Source: Nymphaea colorata (lineage: Eukaryota > Streptophyta > Magnoliopsida > Nymphaeales > Nymphaeaceae). Taken from it: 36,259 nucleotides of DNA. Made by a program: the position numbers and the translations under genes. The stretch is taken from the NCBI RefSeq assembly GCF_008831285.2, contig NW_022204948.1, positions 1 to 36,259 of the forward strand, read 5' to 3'. Shown here piece after piece: positions 34,123 through 36,259 of this stretch (position 1 is the first letter of the stretch; every line of letters begins with the position of its first letter). A model generated the notes under the pieces. The model ran no database searches, had not been told where the DNA came from, and worked only from the letters and a program-made list of their open reading frames with translations.

Positions 34123-35715
34123 TCAAAATGTCATTTTTTTCTCTCCTTTTTATTGGTTCTTGATCAAGAAATCATGATTTAGCAATTCTCGTATACTGAC
34201 CCTATCGGTTGGGTTCTTCTTCAGGCACTTGTCCAAGAAATCACGAGCCTACCTACTAACAAACACATATGAAGGGATCGTTATTTCGTCCTTTACTATC
34301 TTGATCAGTTCTTCTTCTCGAGTGATCTTGAACGGATTCTAACCGACAAGCATCTCGTACATCATTATGCCTAAAGACCAAATATCAATTTTTTCATCAT
34401 ACTCCTTTCCCTTGAGGATTTAAGGGCACACGTATAACGGTGTTCCACAGAATGTAGTTCGCAGAGTGTTGTCGAGGTATACAGACCATCCAAAATCGCA
34501 AAGTTTGACCACGTTCTACTTAAGATATAATCTACATCATGGAGGACTATGTTTTAAGGCTTAATATCTCGATGGATGATGCGCAGAGAGTGGATCTCGT
34601 TAACTGCGTCACAGACTTGCTTCATAATGGGTGCAATTTTGGTCTCAGCAACTGGTTCGGACTTTTTGAATTGATGCAGTAGTTGCCCTCCAGTACCTAC
34701 CTCCAGAATGATGTAGATGTAGTTTTAGTCATCGAAGAATCCATACATCTTGATGATATTCGGATGATTTAAGAATTGCTGGATTTTTAGTTATCGTATA
34801 AATTGTTCTACAATATCTTCTTCTCTTAGCAGTTTTTTCTCGATCATCTTAGAGCACAGGTGAAGCCAGTACTGCGCTGCATAAGAAAATATGAACCTAT
34901 TGAACCAGAGAGACTTGCCCGTATTTTCCGGATCCAAGCTATTTGATCTTTTTGAAATCGTTCACACTCGGATTGCGTTTTTTTCCGACCGGCTTTTTTG
35001 TCCAAATTTCGCTTTTTGTGCTGTTTCCTTCCGCTTTAAAGGATTTTTATTCATTATCCTTCTCGTCAAGTCCTTTTTGTCTGTTTTTGAAGAACTGATT
35101 TTAAGGATCTCTGAATTTCTTCTGCAGGCCTGGACTATCATTGACGCCTTATGTCTGCGGTTTAAAATCGAATCCTTTTGGTGGAGGATCGTTATTGAAT
35201 TGTAGAGGCTCGCTCATGCGTGGAGCCCTGCGATTAGGCGTATTACCATTCGGGTTAAAAGGCTGTTTTTATTGTGGTTGAACAGGGTAACCAAAGTTGG
35301 TTTAATTCGTATTGGTGCTATCTTTTATGGTGCTCTTGGCCATTTAAGTCGAATTTTTGAGTCCAAAGTTGCCTGGAAATCCATTGAAATTGGTGGGAGC
35401 ATACATGTTTGTTGGTGATGTTGCATTCCCAGAGGAAAATTTGTTCTGCTGGGCGTTCGAATCATTCAAATTCTTGAAGTATGCTGAGGTATTGATGCCG
35501 GGCTTGGCTCCTTCCATTATATGGGAACGAGCTATGTAGCTCTTGGAAGAAGCGTTCGGCATAAATGGAGTGCTTACCGTTGGAGGCGTGTGGTAAAGAG
35601 TTGGGTTGTTCGGGTTAGGAGCGTCCTTTTGGGGATTGTAAAAGGGATTCACAGGGGCCTGACCTGGAGAGCGGCTTCCTTGAAATTGGGGGTTCATAAA
35701 AATTATTATATTCAT
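34123..35715 (-). CDS. Aurora-like serine/threonine protein kinase
   Basis: Mitotic-type protein kinase. Reads from ATG 35715 (MNIIIFMNPQFQGS; ATGs at 35719 and 35697 are alternatives) to TGA 34123-34125, about 520 codons. The first about 240 residues are Asn/Pro/Ser-rich and disordered. Kinase domain: glycine loop ELGSGKYGQVSLVQE, catalytic Lys in CALKMIEKK, catalytic loop HRDIKPEN (Glu = TAA), DFGWSVY with the Trp typical of Aurora kinases, and activation loop RTTFCGTPLY (compare RRTTLCGT of Aurora). APE motif is CPE (Glu = TAA), then DIWSLGIMMYEMLVGQNPF, SREARDFLDKCLKKNP (Glu = TAG). Two tiny introns are supported. One missing A near 34849. It is the last gene before the telomere and is transcribed away from it. 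Confidence 0.85.
34519..34535 (-). other. 17-nt intron in the kinase gene
   Basis: Gene-sense GTAGATTATATCTTAAG. Removal gives PENIVLHDENVVKLCDFGWS, with exactly the Aurora spacing between PEN and DFG. The acceptor is AAG rather than the usual TAG. Without splicing the frame is lost before DFG. Confidence 0.6.
34877..34896 (-). other. 20-nt GT-AG intron in the kinase gene
   Basis: Gene-sense GTTCATATTTTCTTATGCAG lies after VSLVQE. Removal continues as RSTGFTCALK, the expected spacing from glycine loop to catalytic lysine. Confidence 0.75.
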
Positions 35716-36169
35716 CCATATTTATGAAATTTACATTAGAATGACTCCATTCTTGCTAGCAATAAATGTCAAACTCCATCAAGGAATGAGTGATTTGTAT
35801 GTTGGAGTAATAAAATAAAACGAAAATAAGAAACCTATTCTTTCTGGTGGGAATTCAAGACATATTTAGTCAATAGGATTTGGAAAATTCATAAGGTAAA
35901 GTTAATTCAGTTCGTTACATCTCATATGAAATATTACAAAAAATTAACCTTGAGCTAGAAACATCTAATCTTAAATGCTATTAAGAGAGAATAATATAAA
36001 AAAGGCACACAGGTTAAAATAGTTCAACAATATTGCTGCACAATCATTTATCAAAATCTCAACTATAATACTGTAGATATTTTATGGTTTTAGCTAGGCT
36101 TTATTTATCAAAGGTATTCATAATTCTTCGAAATTTTAATCACCATTTTTTTAAGAATTATTATCTATT
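35716..36169. other. Subtelomeric spacer
   Basis: About 450 bp of AT-rich sequence between the kinase start and the telomere, with no convincing ORF, repeat or RNA gene. It must contain the kinase promoter. Confidence 0.6.
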
Positions 36170-36259
36170 GGGGGTTGGGGTTGGGGTTGGGGTTGGGGTT
36201 GGGGTTGGGGTTGGGGTTGGGGTTGGGGTTGGGGTTGGGGTTGGGGTTGGGGTTGGGTT
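36170..36259 (+). repeat. Telomere, (GGGGTT)n
   Basis: About 15 GGGGTT units run to the end of the window, G-rich strand 3' outward as at a true right-hand chromosome end. The junction shows five Gs and the last unit is GGGTT, both compatible with homopolymer read error. G4T2 is known from Tetrahymena, Glaucoma and other oligohymenophorean ciliates. Confidence 0.98.

Noticed and set aside
612-35715. Gln meaning for TAA/TAG (Tetrahymena-type code)
   Set aside because: Conserved Glu positions in the kinase, the EIQ-like motif of the first gene, and TAG-GAG exchange between paralogues favour Glu.
1-36259. Search for tRNA or rRNA genes, CRISPR arrays, insertion sequences and transposases
   Set aside because: Nothing with the required structure was seen; the only tandem arrays are the Pro-rich tract, the LRR units, the five-gene family and the telomere.

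Overview
The window is the right-hand end of a ciliate macronuclear chromosome. It ends in about 15 copies of the G4T2 telomere repeat (36170-36259), while the left edge has no telomere. Genes become readable only if TAA and TAG are sense codons and TGA is the sole stop. Conserved positions and paralogue comparison both say TAA/TAG = glutamate: the Aurora-like kinase has TAA at the Glu of HRDIKPEN and at the Glu of its APE-type motif, and four tandem paralogues exchange TAG/TAA with GAG/GAA at the same residue. This is the peritrich nuclear code (NCBI table 30; Vorticella, Carchesium and relatives), and G4T2 telomeres fit an oligohymenophorean. Introns are tiny (17-24 nt, GT-AG). Many genes also carry single-base frameshifts, often in homopolymers and also in core genes such as SMC3, so most look like uncorrected read errors rather than pseudogenes. 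All gene spans below were read by hand across such shifts with TAA/TAG = Glu.

Layout, left to right. 126-539: doubtful small ORF (+). 612-5422 (+): large N-acylated protein with a Pro-rich tail, a RelA/SpoT-like region and about 11 leucine-rich repeats, nearly every repeat carrying its own 19-24 nt intron. 5480-5690: rearranged fragment copy of that gene. 5890-12040 (-): five tandem paralogues of an unrecognised, internally duplicated four-TM protein. 12211-13706 and 13847-14792 (+): coiled-coil and basic proteins. 14880-16749 (-): EF-hand protein. 16889-17107 (+): small doubtful ORF. 17348-19306 (+): ribonuclease-inhibitor-type LRR protein. 19341-22831 (-): guanylate-binding-protein-like GTPase with a long coiled coil. 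22895-24426 (-): coiled-coil hypothetical. 24509-27892 (-): cohesin subunit SMC3. 28076-28865 (+): aquaporin. 28954-29399 (+): small coiled coil. 29555-32873 (-): large multi-pass membrane protein with a C-terminal Cys-pair motif. 32945-33895 (-): hypothetical coiled coil. 34123-35715 (-): Aurora-like kinase. 35716-36169: subtelomere. 36170-36259: telomere.

Gene packing is tight: most intergenic gaps are 35-260 bp and one convergent pair is separated by 34 bp. There is no evidence of operons, mobile elements, RNA genes or CRISPR. The most unusual content is the five-gene tandem family with a shared ATTTAATTAAAT element before the ATG, the LRR array with an intron per repeat, and the microhomology-joined copy of the first gene's middle domain.
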